NCBI RefSeq assembly: GCF_023721815.1
Contig: NZ_JAMDLI010000002.1
Location: 248,001 to 312,000, forward strand
DNA from: Pleomorphomonas sp. JP5
GTDB lineage: Bacteria > Pseudomonadota > Alphaproteobacteria > Rhizobiales > Pleomorphomonadaceae
DNA length: 64,000 bases
Direction of reading: 5' to 3'
Below the pieces are notes generated by a model that saw only the letters and a program-made list of their open reading frames with translations, was not told the origin of the DNA and searched no databases. A program made the translations under genes and the position numbers. Below, in pieces: positions 9,440 to 18,225 of the stretch. The number at the start of each line of letters is the position of its first letter. Positions within the stretch are counted from its first letter, which is position 1.

Positions 9440-11155
9440 TCAGAACAGAAAGTATCGCTGCGCCATCGGCAAGACGTCGGCTGGTTCGCATGTGAGAAGC
9501 TCGCCGTCGGCCCGCACTTCATAGGTTTCGGGATCGACCTCGATCTTCGGCGTCGCCGAGTTGTGGATCAGCGAGGCTTTGGAAATGCCGCCGCGCGTAT
9601 TCTCGACCGGCAGCACCACGCGATCGAGACCGAGCCGCTCCTTGATGCCGTTCTCGTAGGCATAGCGCGAGACGAAGGTGACCGACGAGCGGGTCATCGC
9701 CTTGCCGAAGGCGCCGAACATCGGCCGGTAGTGCACCGGCTGCGGCGTCGGGATGGAGGCGTTGGGGTCTCCCATGGCGGCCGCCGCGATGGTGCCCATC
9801 TTCAGTACCAGATCCGGCTTCACGCCAAAAAAGGCAGGCGTCCACAACACGAGATCGGCGAGCTTGCCCACCTCCACCGAACCGACATACTTGGAGAGGC
9901 CCTGGGCGATGGCCGGGTTGATGGTCACCTTGGCGATGTAGCGCTTGACGCGGAAGTTGTCGGCGTCAGTGCCGACGTCCTCGGGCAACGCCCCGCGCTG
10001 CACCTTCATCTTGTGCGCCGTCTGGAAGGTGCGGATGACCACCTCGCCGATGCGGCCCATGGCCTGGCTGTCGGAGGAGATGATCGAGAAGGCGCCCATG
10101 TCGTGCAGGATGTCTTCCGCCGCGATGGTCTCCTTGCGGATGCGGCTTTCGGCAAAGGCGACATCCTCGGGAATCGAGCCATCGAGATGATGGCAGACCA
10201 TCAGCATGTCCAGGTGCTCGTCGAGCGTGTTGCGCGTATAGGGTCGCGTCGGATTGGTCGACGACGGCAGCACGTTGGAAAGGCCGGCCACCTTGATGAT
10301 GTCGGGAGCGTGGCCACCGCCGGCGCCCTCGGTGTGGTAGGCGTGGATGGTGCGCCCCTTGAAGGCGGCAATTGTGTCCTCGACGAAGCCGCTTTCGTTG
10401 AGCGTGTCGGTGTGGATCATCACCTGCACGTCGTAATCGTCGGCAACAGAAAGGCAGTTGTCGATGGTGGCCGGCGTGGTGCCCCAATCCTCATGCAGCT
10501 TCAGGCCGCACGCGCCGGCCTTGACCTGTTCGACCAGCGCTGCCGGCAGCGACGCATTGCCCTTGCCGGAGAAGGCGAGGTTCATCGGCAGCCCCTCGGC
10601 CGCCTCGATCATCCGCGCGATGTGCCAGGGGCCGGGCGTGCAGGTGGTGGCCGCCGTGCCGGTTGCCGGCCCTGTGCCGCCGCCCAGCATGGTGGTGATG
10701 CCGGCATAGAGCGCCTCGTCCACCTGCTGCGGGCAGATGAAGTGGATGTGGGTGTCGAGCGCACCGGCCGTCAGGATCTTGCCTTCGCCAGCAATCGCTT
10801 CGGTCCCCGGACCGACGATGATGGTGACGCCGGGCTGCACATCCGGATTGCCGGCCTTGCCGATGCCGGAAATACGACCGTCGGTGATGCCGACGTCGGC
10901 CTTGTAGATGCCCGAGTGATCGATGATCAGCGCATTTGTGATGACGGTGTCGACCGCCCCTTCGGCCCGGCTCGCCTGGCTCTGGCCCATGCCATCGCGG
11001 ATCACCTTGCCGCCCCCGAACTTCACCTCTTCGCCATAGATGGTGAAATCCTTCTCCACCTTGACGAACAGCTCGGTATCGGCGAGGCGCACTTTGTCGC
11101 CGACGGTAGGACCGAACATGTCGGCATAAGCGGCGCGGGACATGCGGTAGGGCAT
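9440..11155 (-). CDS. ureC: urease subunit alpha
   Basis: This is the 571-residue catalytic subunit, which hydrolyses urea to ammonia and carbamate at a di-nickel site. The nickel-binding 'HIHFICPQQ', the carbamylated lysine K219 in 'GLKLHEDWG', '[12 protein letters not shown]', and the mobile flap 'CHHLD' with its catalytic histidine are all present. Length is standard for the family. It is the last gene of ureDABC. A second in-frame ATG ([13 protein letters not shown]) lies four codons downstream. The order continues to ureEFG only after the oppositely oriented VOC gene. Confidence 0.98.
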   Translation of the reverse strand: MPYRMSRAAYADMFGPTVGDKVRLADTELFVKVEKDFTIYGEEVKFGGGKVIRDGMGQSQASRAEGAVDTVITNALIIDHSGIYKADVGITDGRISGIGKAGNPDVQPGVTIIVGPGTEAIAGEGKILTAGALDTHIHFICPQQVDEALYAGITTMLGGGTGPATGTAATTCTPGPWHIARMIEAAEGLPMNLAFSGKGNASLPAALVEQVKAGACGLKLHEDWGTTPATIDNCLSVADDYDVQVMIHTDTLNESGFVEDTIAAFKGRTIHAYHTEGAGGGHAPDIIKVAGLSNVLPSSTNPTRPYTRNTLDEHLDMLMVCHHLDGSIPEDVAFAESRIRKETIAAEDILHDMGAFSIISSDSQAMGRIGEVVIRTFQTAHKMKVQRGALPEDVGTDADNFRVKRYIAKVTINPAIAQGLSKYVGSVEVGKLADLVLWTPAFFGVKPDLVLKMGTIAAAAMGDPNASIPTPQPVHYRPMFGAFGKAMTRSSVTFVSRYAYENGIKERLGLDRVVLPVENTRGGISKASLIHNSATPKIEVDPETYEVRADGELLTCEPADVLPMAQRYFLF

Positions 11156-11245
11156 CTTGTCAGTCTCCCGAAGAGAGCAGCTTGAAACTTTGGTGTCCGG
11201 CCGCCTGGCGGTCGAACGAAGAATGGACCGGGGAGCGCCAAACGC

Positions 11246-11551
11246 TCAGAGCTTCCCCATCACCGCCTGACGGAAACCGTAGACCTCGCCCTTTCCGGCA
11301 TAGGGCACCAGCGTCACCGAGCGGCTCTGGCCCGGCTCGAAGCGCACGGCCGTGCCGGCGGGAATGTCGAGCCTGTAGCCGCGCGCCTTGTCGCGGTCGA
11401 AGACCAGAGCCGGGTTGGTTTCGGCAAAATGGTAGTGGCTGCCGACCTGCACCGGCCTGTCGCCAGAGTTGGCAACCTCCAGCACCAGAATCGACCTGCC
11501 GGCGTTGAGTTCGATATCGCCGGTCGCGGGGATGACTTCACCTGGGATCAT
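11246..11551 (-). CDS. ureB: urease subunit beta
   Basis: The 101-residue structural beta subunit begins '[19 protein letters not shown]', the normal start of the family. It contains '[19 protein letters not shown]'. It is a separate polypeptide, as in most proteobacterial three-subunit ureases. It lies 16 bp after ureA. A 90-bp gap with no recognisable gene separates it from ureC, where many operons have a small ORF or nothing. Confidence 0.97.
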   Translation of the reverse strand: MIPGEVIPATGDIELNAGRSILVLEVANSGDRPVQVGSHYHFAETNPALVFDRDKARGYRLDIPAGTAVRFEPGQSRSVTLVPYAGKGEVYGFRQAVMGKL

Positions 11552-11567
11552 TTCTCTGCTCCCTCGC

Positions 11568-11870
11568 TCAGCGGATTGGTTCGTGGACGGTGACGAGCTT
11601 GGTGCCGTCCGGGAAGGTCGCTTCCACCTGCACGTCGTGGATCATCTCGGCGATGCCATCCATCACCTGCTCGCGGCTGAGCACCGTGGCGCCGCCTGCC
11701 ATCAGCTCGGCCACCGTGCGGCCGTCGCGGGCGCCCTCCACGACATAGTCGGTGATCAGCGCCACCGCCTCGGGATAGTTCAGCTTGACGCCCCGCTCGA
11801 GGCGATTGCGCGCCACCATGGCGGCGAGGCTGACGAGCAGCTTGTCCTTTTCGCGCGGCGTCAGATTCAT
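11568..11870 (-). CDS. ureA: urease subunit gamma
   Basis: The 100-residue gamma subunit begins '[27 protein letters not shown]' and ends '[15 protein letters not shown]', both diagnostic for UreA. It assembles with UreB and UreC. It lies 15 bp downstream of ureD and 16 bp upstream of ureB, so the four genes ureDABC form one transcription unit. Confidence 0.97.
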   Translation of the reverse strand: MNLTPREKDKLLVSLAAMVARNRLERGVKLNYPEAVALITDYVVEGARDGRTVAELMAGGATVLSREQVMDGIAEMIHDVQVEATFPDGTKLVTVHEPIR

Positions 11871-11885
11871 CGGGTTTTCCTCGTC

Positions 11886-12716
11886 TCAAATCGACCAGGC
11901 GCGCGGCAGCGGCCAGCCGGTGAGGGTTTCGATCAGGGGTTCGACAATGGCCCGCAGACGGCGACCGTCAAGGGCAAGACAACGTATGGACAAGAGTTCG
12001 TCGAAAGCCGAAGCGCCCGCTTCAATGCCGTCGCCAACGAGCGACGAGACAAGCTCCCGCGAGCGATCGAGCCAGGACGACGCATCCGGTGCCGCAACCA
12101 GGATGCTGGCAAAGGCACGGGCGCCGCCACCTGTTGCACCACCCCCCAGGATCGAGCGGCTATCGCCCGAAAGGCGCAAGGCGTCGGCATAGACGAGCCG
12201 ACCATCGCGCCTGACACGCCAATGATCGGCGAGTTCGACGGTCGTAACCTCCTCGCCCATCGCGGTGCGGCCGAGCACGACGCTTTCCACCGCGACAAGC
12301 CTGGCATCGCCCACGAGATCCACGTCGAGTCGGCGCCGAAGGCCTGCGCCATCGAAGACGATGGTCTCCTGCGGCAGCCATCGCGCATTGGCGCCGGCCT
12401 CGACGATCAGCCGGTTGTCGATGTGACCGACGCCATCCGAGCGGCGGTAGATGCGCTCGGCGGCCTGGGTGGTGATGGTCGCCGTCGTCCCTTTGCCGAA
12501 GCGGGCCTCAAAGGAAAGGCGATCGCCGCCAGTCACGCCGCCAGCGCTGTTCAGAAAAACCGCCGTCGGTCCCGAGCCGTCATAGACTTTCGGCAACCGC
12601 ACCTTGGCCGAGCCATCCTGGAAGAGGTCGGCGAGGCGTGTCTCCTCGCCCTCTCCGATCCGTCGCAGCGAAAAGGCCACGCGCGCCGTCCCCTCGGCTC
12701 GTTCGAGCCGGGGCAT
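11886..12716 (-). CDS. ureD: urease accessory protein UreD
   Basis: UreD is the scaffold that binds apo-urease and conducts nickel from UreG. The family segments 'RLADLFQDGSAKVRLP', 'VFLNSAGGVTGGDRL' and 'TTQAAERIYRRSDG' are present. I used the ATG of MPRLERAEG, giving 276 residues. An in-frame TTG at 12800 would give 304 residues, but that extra segment is not conserved-looking and neither start has a strong ribosome site. The gene follows lysA on the same strand after a 136-bp gap. Confidence 0.93.
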   Translation of the reverse strand: MPRLERAEGTARVAFSLRRIGEGEETRLADLFQDGSAKVRLPKVYDGSGPTAVFLNSAGGVTGGDRLSFEARFGKGTTATITTQAAERIYRRSDGVGHIDNRLIVEAGANARWLPQETIVFDGAGLRRRLDVDLVGDARLVAVESVVLGRTAMGEEVTTVELADHWRVRRDGRLVYADALRLSGDSRSILGGGATGGGARAFASILVAAPDASSWLDRSRELVSSLVGDGIEAGASAFDELLSIRCLALDGRRLRAIVEPLIETLTGWPLPRAWSI

Positions 12717-12852
12717 TTCTGCGCGAGGCGACGCGACGATCGACAGATCTGGCAAACTCTTTCCCCAAGCTTTGCCGACAGGCGCGGCAATTGCCCGCAA
12801 TGTGGCAAAAGGCCCGCCAGCGGGCGAGCCTAAAACTTGGGCAGACGAGACT

Positions 12853-14121
12853 CTAAATCAGCCAATCCGGCAGATGATCCAGACCGATAAGGTCGTCATA
12901 GGACGGACGCGGGCGCACGACCGCCCAGCGATCGCCATCCACCAACACCTCCGGCACCAGAAGACGGGAGTTGTAGGTCCCCGACTGGACAGCACCATAG
13001 GCGCCGGCCGAGAATACGGAAAAGAGTTCGCCGGGACGCGCCACCGGCAGGTTGCGGTCACGCGCCAGATAGTCGCCGCTCTCGCAAACCGGCCCGACCA
13101 CGTCGACCTTCTCCTGCTCGGCGCCGGCAGGCCGCTCGTCAACCGGCTTGATCTCGTGATAGGCGTCGTAGAGGGTCGGCCGCACAAGGTCGTTCATGGC
13201 GGCATCGACGATGACGAAGGTCTTGGCCTTGCCGCGCTTCACATACTGCACCTCGGTGACGAGGATGCCGGCATTGCCGACGATGAAGCGGCCCGGCTCG
13301 ATCAAAACCTCGCAATCGAGCGCCTTGGTGTGACGGCGCACCACCTCGACATAGGCCGCCGGATGCGGCGGAGGCGTGTTGTCAGCCTTGTAGGGAATGC
13401 CGAGACCGCCGCCGAGGTCGACATGGTGGATGGAATGACCGGCGCCGCGCAGAGCGGCCACCAGGTCACCCAGCCGGGCGAAGGCGGCGTCGAAGGGCTC
13501 GAGATCGGTGATCTGCGAGCCGATGTGCATGTCGATGCCGGCGACTTCGAGGCCCGGTAGCGCGGCGGCGCGGGCGTAGACCTCCACGGCTTCCTTCCAG
13601 GGAATGCCGAACTTGTCTTCTGCCTTGCCGGTCGAGATCTTGGCGTGGGTGCGAGCGTCGACATCCGGGTTGATGCGAAGCGACACCGGCGCGGTTCGAC
13701 CGAGACGGCTCGCCACGGCCGAAAGACGCTCAAGCTCCGGCTCGCTCTCGACGTTGAAGCACTTGATGCCCTCGGAAAGGGCGTACTCGATTTCGCGCAC
13801 CGTCTTGGCAACACCGGAAAAGACGATCTTGTCGGCCGGGATGCCGGCAGCGCGCGCCCGGCGCAACTCGCCCTCCGAGACCACGTCGGCCCCGGCTCCG
13901 AGACGAGCCAAAGTGCCGATCACCGCCTGGTTGGAGTTGGCCTTCAGCGCGTAGCAGACAAGCGCCCGCTCGTCGCCGAGCGCCTCCTTGAACACCCGGA
14001 AGTGGCGGGTGATCGTGGCCGAAGAATAGATATAGACGGGCGTCCCCACCGCCGCGGCAATGGCGGGCACTGCGACGTCCTCGGCATGGAGCACGCCGCC
14101 GCGATAGTTGAAATGATGCAA
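12853..14121 (-). CDS. lysA: diaminopimelate decarboxylase
   Basis: This is the 422-residue, PLP-dependent last enzyme of lysine synthesis (meso-DAP to lysine). The PLP lysine is in 'VCYALKANSN', the 'DLGGGLGIPY' glycine loop is visible, and the substrate-side cysteine lies in 'VGPVCESGDYL'. The start codon is TTG (encoding MHHFNYRGG). It is supported by a strong GAGGGGG ribosome site 5 nt upstream and by the usual family N-terminus. The reading frame is open further upstream through lptM but is not LysA-like. The gene lies 10 bp after lptM and probably shares a transcript with argH. Confidence 0.95.
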   Translation of the reverse strand: MHHFNYRGGVLHAEDVAVPAIAAAVGTPVYIYSSATITRHFRVFKEALGDERALVCYALKANSNQAVIGTLARLGAGADVVSEGELRRARAAGIPADKIVFSGVAKTVREIEYALSEGIKCFNVESEPELERLSAVASRLGRTAPVSLRINPDVDARTHAKISTGKAEDKFGIPWKEAVEVYARAAALPGLEVAGIDMHIGSQITDLEPFDAAFARLGDLVAALRGAGHSIHHVDLGGGLGIPYKADNTPPPHPAAYVEVVRRHTKALDCEVLIEPGRFIVGNAGILVTEVQYVKRGKAKTFVIVDAAMNDLVRPTLYDAYHEIKPVDERPAGAEQEKVDVVGPVCESGDYLARDRNLPVARPGELFSVFSAGAYGAVQSGTYNSRLLVPEVLVDGDRWAVVRPRPSYDDLIGLDHLPDWLI

Positions 14122-14131
14122 CCGGACCCCC

Positions 14132-14326
14132 TCAGATGAGACCGTCGAGTACGAAAGGCTTGTCGGTCGGGGTCGGTTTCGCGACGGGCTGAACCGCCCC
14201 CGGATCGCTGGTCGAGGAAACCGTCGCTTCGGCCGTGGCTTTCGGTGCGTCCAACGCCCCTTTTCGACCACAGCCTGCAAGCGCGAGCCCAATCATCAGC
14301 GATACAATCCCGAGACGCAGCACCAT
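14132..14326 (-). CDS. lptM: LptM-like small lipoprotein
   Basis: This is a 64-residue predicted lipoprotein. The signal peptide MVLRLGIVSLMIGLALAGC ends in the lipobox L-A-G-C. It is followed at once by 'GRKGALDAP', the short conserved motif of the LptM (formerly YifL) family, which in E. coli helps LptD maturation. The remainder is a low-complexity Pro/Thr/Ala stretch. Position between argH and lysA is the conserved Rhizobiales arrangement. Confidence 0.85.
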   Translation of the reverse strand: MVLRLGIVSLMIGLALAGCGRKGALDAPKATAEATVSSTSDPGAVQPVAKPTPTDKPFVLDGLI

Positions 14327-14369
14327 CTTGTCCTCGATCCGTTTGCCCCGACGCAGTTTCAAGCCACCC

Positions 14370-15749
14370 TCAGCCGAGGAGTGCCGTCCAGCGCTCCACT
14401 TCCGCCCGCACATTGTCGGGCGCCGTGCCGCCGTGCGACGTGCGGCTACGGACGGAGTTCTCGACAGTCAGCACATCGTAGACCGCTTCCGTGATGCCGT
14501 CATGCACCGTTTTCATGTCGGCGAGCGGGATCTCCGCCAGTTCGATGCCGCGCTCGGCAGCGACCGCCACCAGGCGACCGGTCACATGATGCGCATCGCG
14601 GAACGGTAGGCCGAGAACGCGCACCAGCCAGTCGGCAAGATCGGTCGCCGTCGAAAAACCGGAACCGGCGGCGGCGGCCATGCGGGCGACGTTCGGCACG
14701 AGGTCATCGACCATCCCGGTCATGGCCGCGAGCACGAGAGACAGGTTCTCGAAGCAGTCGAACGCCTGCTCTTTGTCCTCCTGCATGTCCTTCTGGTAGG
14801 CGAGCGGCAGCCCCTTCATGATGATGAGCAGCGCGTTCATGTCGCCGATGATCCGCCCGGCCTTGGCGCGCACCAGTTCGGCAGCGTCCGGATTGCGCTT
14901 CTGCGGCATGATCGACGAGCCGGTTGAAAACGCGTCCGACAGGCGCACGAAACCGAACTGAGCCGACGACCAGATGACGATCTCCTCGGCGAGGCGCGAC
15001 AGGTGGACGGCGATGATCGACGCCGCCGACATGGCCTCAAGAGCGAAGTCCCGGTCGGAAACGCTGTCGAGCGAGTTGGCGGTCGGACGATCGAAGCCGA
15101 GGCTCGCCGCCGTCATGTGGCGATCGATCGGGAACGAGGTTCCGGCCAGCGCGGCCGCGCCGAGCGGACACTCGTTGAGGCGCCGCCGGGCATCCTGGAT
15201 GCGGCCGCGATCGCGCGACAGCATTTCGACATAGGCCATCAGGTGGTGGCCGAAGGTCACCGGCTGAGCCGACTGGAGATGCGTAAAGCCTGGCATCACG
15301 GTGTCGGCGTGCTCGCCGGCCCGCTTGACCAGCGCCTTCATAAGGTCGGCGAGCTGGCCATCGACATGATCGAGACTGTCGCGAACCCACAGGCGGAAAT
15401 CAGTCGCCACCTGATCGTTGCGCGAACGAGCCGTGTGAAGACGCCCAGCAGCCGCGCCGATCATCTCCTTGAGGCGCGATTCCACGTTCATGTGGATGTC
15501 CTCGAGGGCTCGCGAGAAGGTGAAGGTGCCGCCGTCGATTTCCGCCTTGATCGCGTCGAGACCTTCGGCGATCTTGCCGGCGTCGTCCTTGGAAATGATG
15601 CTGCGGGCGGCGAGCATTTCGGCGTGCGCCTTGGAGCCGGCGATGTCCTGGGCGTAGAGCTTCCGGTCGAAGTCGATGGAGGCGTTGATCTCCTCCATGA
15701 TCGCGGACGGTCCAGCCGAAAACCGGCCGCCCCACATGCGGTTGCTCAT
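14370..15749 (-). CDS. argH: argininosuccinate lyase
   Basis: This is a 459-residue fumarase-superfamily lyase that cleaves argininosuccinate to arginine and fumarate. The N-terminus '[21 protein letters not shown]' and the signature '[16 protein letters not shown]' with the catalytic serine are present. I used the ATG of MSNRMWGG; a GTG three codons upstream is possible. It is divergent from the TlpA-like gene with only 30 bp between starts, so the two promoters must overlap. It leads an argH-lptM-lysA unit. Confidence 0.96.
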   Translation of the reverse strand: MSNRMWGGRFSAGPSAIMEEINASIDFDRKLYAQDIAGSKAHAEMLAARSIISKDDAGKIAEGLDAIKAEIDGGTFTFSRALEDIHMNVESRLKEMIGAAAGRLHTARSRNDQVATDFRLWVRDSLDHVDGQLADLMKALVKRAGEHADTVMPGFTHLQSAQPVTFGHHLMAYVEMLSRDRGRIQDARRRLNECPLGAAALAGTSFPIDRHMTAASLGFDRPTANSLDSVSDRDFALEAMSAASIIAVHLSRLAEEIVIWSSAQFGFVRLSDAFSTGSSIMPQKRNPDAAELVRAKAGRIIGDMNALLIIMKGLPLAYQKDMQEDKEQAFDCFENLSLVLAAMTGMVDDLVPNVARMAAAAGSGFSTATDLADWLVRVLGLPFRDAHHVTGRLVAVAAERGIELAEIPLADMKTVHDGITEAVYDVLTVENSVRSRTSHGGTAPDNVRAEVERWTALLG

Positions 15750-15779
15750 TGGGTACACTCCAGGAACGAGGATCGGTCG

Positions 15780-16436
15780 ATGCCGCTCAAGCCTTCCCGC
15801 CCCGTCTTCGCCGTGATTGCGATCGTCGCGGTGGCCGCCGGCCTTGCTGCGGTATACGTGACGGAGAGGGGCGCTGTCGAGAGTGGCGGCCGTTGTGCGG
15901 TTGCGTCGCCCGAGGCGGCGGCGCTGAAGCCGCTTGCCACTGGCGATCTTGCCGCCCTGCTACCGGCCGATACGCCGGCCGACCTGTCCAATCTCGTCCT
16001 GCGCTCGCCAGATGACGATGAGCGCCGCCTGACCGACTTCGCCGGCAAGACGCTCGTTCTCAACATGTGGGCGACCTGGTGCGTGCCCTGCCGCACGGAG
16101 ATGCCACATCTCCAGGCGCTGCAGGAGAAGAGAGGCGGCCCCGACTTCTCGGTGCTAGCGCTCAATGTCGATGTGGGCGGCCCGGACAAGCCGACGAGAT
16201 TCTTGAACGACATCGGAGCCACGTCGCTCGTCGATCTGCGCGACCCGGAGATGCGGGCCTTCAACGACCTGAAGGCGAGAGGATTGGTGCTGGGCCTGCC
16301 GACCACATTCGTGGTGGATCGAAACGGGTGTGCGCTGGCCTCGTTGGCCGGTCCCGCCAAGTGGGATTCACCGGCTGCGCTGGCGCTGGTCGATGCTGTT
16401 GCGGAGACGAACGCAGGCCAGTCCAATACGCCTTAG
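15780..16436 (+). CDS. tlpA: TlpA-like thiol:disulfide interchange protein
   Basis: This is a 218-residue membrane-anchored periplasmic thioredoxin. One N-terminal membrane segment (about 10-28) is followed by a thioredoxin fold with the active site [14 protein letters not shown] downstream cis-proline region follows ([14 protein letters not shown]). Such proteins reduce cytochrome c apoproteins or CuA sites, or maintain periplasmic thiols. The ATG has GAGGAT about 8 nt upstream. The gene diverges from argH, a common neighbourhood in Rhizobiales. Confidence 0.88.
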   Translation: MPLKPSRPVFAVIAIVAVAAGLAAVYVTERGAVESGGRCAVASPEAAALKPLATGDLAALLPADTPADLSNLVLRSPDDDERRLTDFAGKTLVLNMWATWCVPCRTEMPHLQALQEKRGGPDFSVLALNVDVGGPDKPTRFLNDIGATSLVDLRDPEMRAFNDLKARGLVLGLPTTFVVDRNGCALASLAGPAKWDSPAALALVDAVAETNAGQSNTP

Positions 16437-16687
16437 GCGTGGCTGCGGCCAGCAAGGCCGAGGCGCGGCAGAAAGCGTTCGAACCACTCGGCGAAGCGCT
16501 CGAGGTGGTCGACGTCATGTCCTTCGACACGGCTGACGATGGCTTTGCGGCGTTCGGTTGTGCTCATTGCCCGGAAGCGAGCCACCGCTCGCTGATGCGA
16601 AGCTTCCACGATGCGGACGACCACGGCATGGTCTCCATCCATCCAGGAAAACAGGAACGATTCCGGCTTAGCGAGGGTTGTCAGCAC
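16433..16687 (-). CDS. small hypothetical protein
   Basis: This is a predicted 84-residue soluble protein, helical and charged, with a basic 'STTERRKAIV' and an acidic 'EGHDVDHLERFAEWFERF' part. I do not recognise the family. Start is a GTG at 16687; an internal ATG at 16642 would remove 15 residues. It overlaps the 3' end of the convergent tlpA-like gene by 4 bp. Support is the amino-acid composition and the presence of a CtrA-like site about 85 bp upstream. Without homologues it remains tentative. Confidence 0.45.
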   Translation of the reverse strand: MLTTLAKPESFLFSWMDGDHAVVVRIVEASHQRAVARFRAMSTTERRKAIVSRVEGHDVDHLERFAEWFERFLPRLGLAGRSHA

Positions 16688-16771
16688 GTTTTCAATCCCG
16701 TCTTGATCGGGAGTTCGTAGCGCGGCCTAGGGCACCCGACCACTCCGGTTCCGAGGATCGAACCAATATGG

Positions 16772-16786
16772 TTAACGGAGCATTAA
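16772..16786. promoter_or_regulatory. perfect CtrA-type site TTAA-N7-TTAA
   Basis: The sequence is TTAA-CGGAGCA-TTAA, an exact match to the CtrA full-site consensus. It lies 85-99 bp upstream of the GTG of the minus-strand small gene. That places it where an activator or repressor could act on that gene. Confidence 0.5.
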
Positions 16787-16899
16787 CATCGTTTCACTGC
16801 AAGTCCGACGTTATTAATTCTCATCGAAAAACATAACGGAAAAAGGCATTTACACCAACGTCATGGTTAATTTTAACAGGAAACCGTCTTTTTGAAAAT

Positions 16900-16908
16900 T
16901 GTGGATAA
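16900..16908 (-). promoter_or_regulatory. DnaA box (TTATCCACA)
   Basis: The plus strand reads TGTGGATAA, so the minus strand carries the perfect nine-base DnaA box TTATCCACA. It is a single box flanked by AT-rich sequence and TTAA half-sites. It could be a DnaA-titration or regulatory site, or it could be chance in an AT-rich stretch. Confidence 0.4.
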
Positions 16909-17001
16909 ATTGTTAACGACGCGCGCCTCGGCTTGAAATGCGAAACCCTCGGTTTTCAGGGGCGCGACCTTTGGTAAGGAAAATCACGAATAACTCGCGA
17001 C

Positions 17002-18201
17002 CTAAGCGCGCCGCGACGGCGGCGTGAAGCCCGACAGCGCCAGAGGGTTATCCGTCATCGCCTTGCGGTCTGGCGTATCGGGAGCGAGAATCCCGGCGAA
17101 GGCGTCGAACAGACGCTTGACCTCTTCCTCGGCAAGATCACGGGTGATGAAAACGAGCCGCGTGCGCCGATCGGCATCCGGCCACGACGGAAGGCGCACC
17201 GGCTGGTGGAAAAGCTCCTGAACGGCATGGACCACCAGTGGACGCTCGGGATCCTCGGCAAGCCGCACCACGCCCTTGAGCCGCAACAGCTTGGGGCCAT
17301 GAGCGGCGCGCAGGAGTTCGAGGAACATCTCGAGCGCACCGGCCGGAAGCGCATCGTCAGACACCAGCGAAAAGGCTGAGACGCCGTCGTGCCGGCTGCC
17401 CTCCTCGTGATGGTGATGCCCGTCATGATGATGGTGATGGCTCGGGTGATCGCAGTCCTCGCCGGAACACGCGTGATCATGATGGTGGTGATGATCGCCG
17501 GCACCGTCAAAGGCCTCGGCGTTGAGCCAGCGCCGAACGTCGGCCGTCTTGGTGGTCGGATCGTAAAGGCCACAACCGAGTACATCGGCCGGCGCGGCTG
17601 TGGTGGCGTCCACGAGCGGCGCACCAGGGTTGAGCGCCGCAAGTCGCTGTTTCAAGGCAGGAAGGCGCGCCGCACCCTCGGGAAGATCCGCCTTGGCGAT
17701 GACCAACCGGTCGGCAACGGCGACCTGCTTCACCGCCTCCTCGTGCTCGTCGAGCGTTCGGCTGCCATTGACCGCATCCACCACGGTGATGACGCCGTCG
17801 ATGGCGTAACGCAGCGACAGGTAAGGATGGGCGGTCAACGTGGCGAGCACAGGAACCGGATCGGCAAGGCCGGTCGTCTCGATGACGATACGGCTCAGCG
17901 TCTCGATGCGGCCGTTGTCGACGCCGCGCAGGAAGTTTTCGAGCGTCGTCACCAGCTCGCCGCGCACGGTGCAGCAAAGGCAGCCCGACGACAGTTCGAC
18001 GATACCGTCATCGGCCGCCTCGACGAGGAGATGATCGATGCCGATTTCGCCGAACTCGTTGATGATGAAACCGGTACCGGCCAGCGCCGGATCACGAACC
18101 AGCCGGTTGAGAAGGGAAGTCTTTCCAGCGCCGAGAAAGCCGGTGACGACGGTAACGGGAATGACGGGCTTTGGCCCGCGCTGACTGTCGGCTTCCGACA
18201 C
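17002..18201 (-). CDS. CobW/COG0523-family GTP-binding metallochaperone, His-rich
   Basis: This is a 399-residue G3E-family GTPase. The Walker A motif GFLGAGKTSL (about 21-30), the metal-binding 'SGCLCCTVRGEL' (CxCC) and 'ETTGLADP' are present. The linker between the GTPase domain and the CobW C-terminal domain is a His-rich loop (about 235-270) with 17 histidines and two cysteines. COG0523 proteins handle zinc, cobalt or other metals; the CxCC plus His loop suggests zinc or nickel transfer, but the client is unknown. The gene is 24 bp from the D,D-carboxypeptidase gene upstream of it and may be cotranscribed. Confidence 0.92.
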   Translation of the reverse strand: MSEADSQRGPKPVIPVTVVTGFLGAGKTSLLNRLVRDPALAGTGFIINEFGEIGIDHLLVEAADDGIVELSSGCLCCTVRGELVTTLENFLRGVDNGRIETLSRIVIETTGLADPVPVLATLTAHPYLSLRYAIDGVITVVDAVNGSRTLDEHEEAVKQVAVADRLVIAKADLPEGAARLPALKQRLAALNPGAPLVDATTAAPADVLGCGLYDPTTKTADVRRWLNAEAFDGAGDHHHHHDHACSGEDCDHPSHHHHHDGHHHHEEGSRHDGVSAFSLVSDDALPAGALEMFLELLRAAHGPKLLRLKGVVRLAEDPERPLVVHAVQELFHQPVRLPSWPDADRRTRLVFITRDLAEEEVKRLFDAFAGILAPDTPDRKAMTDNPLALSGFTPPSRRA

Positions 18202-18225
18202 GGCGTGATTTCCTTTTCTGAAGCG

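Larger units (their letters stand above)
16688..17001. other. AT-rich intergenic region with CtrA and DnaA motifs
   Basis: These 314 bp contain no recognisable gene. The stretch from about 16765 to 16920 is far more AT-rich than its surroundings. It holds a perfect CtrA site (16772-16786), further TTAA half-sites at 16814, 16867, 16873 and 16913, and a perfect DnaA box (16900-16908). The usual alphaproteobacterial origin neighbours (hemE, maf, parAB) are not present here, so I do not call an origin. Confidence 0.5.

Noticed and set aside
9338-11185. 615-codon plus-strand open frame
   Set aside because: Antisense to ureC, whose active-site motifs are complete.
16688-17001. Chromosomal replication origin
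   Set aside because: Only one perfect DnaA box is present and the usual neighbouring genes (hemE, maf, parAB, gidA) are absent.
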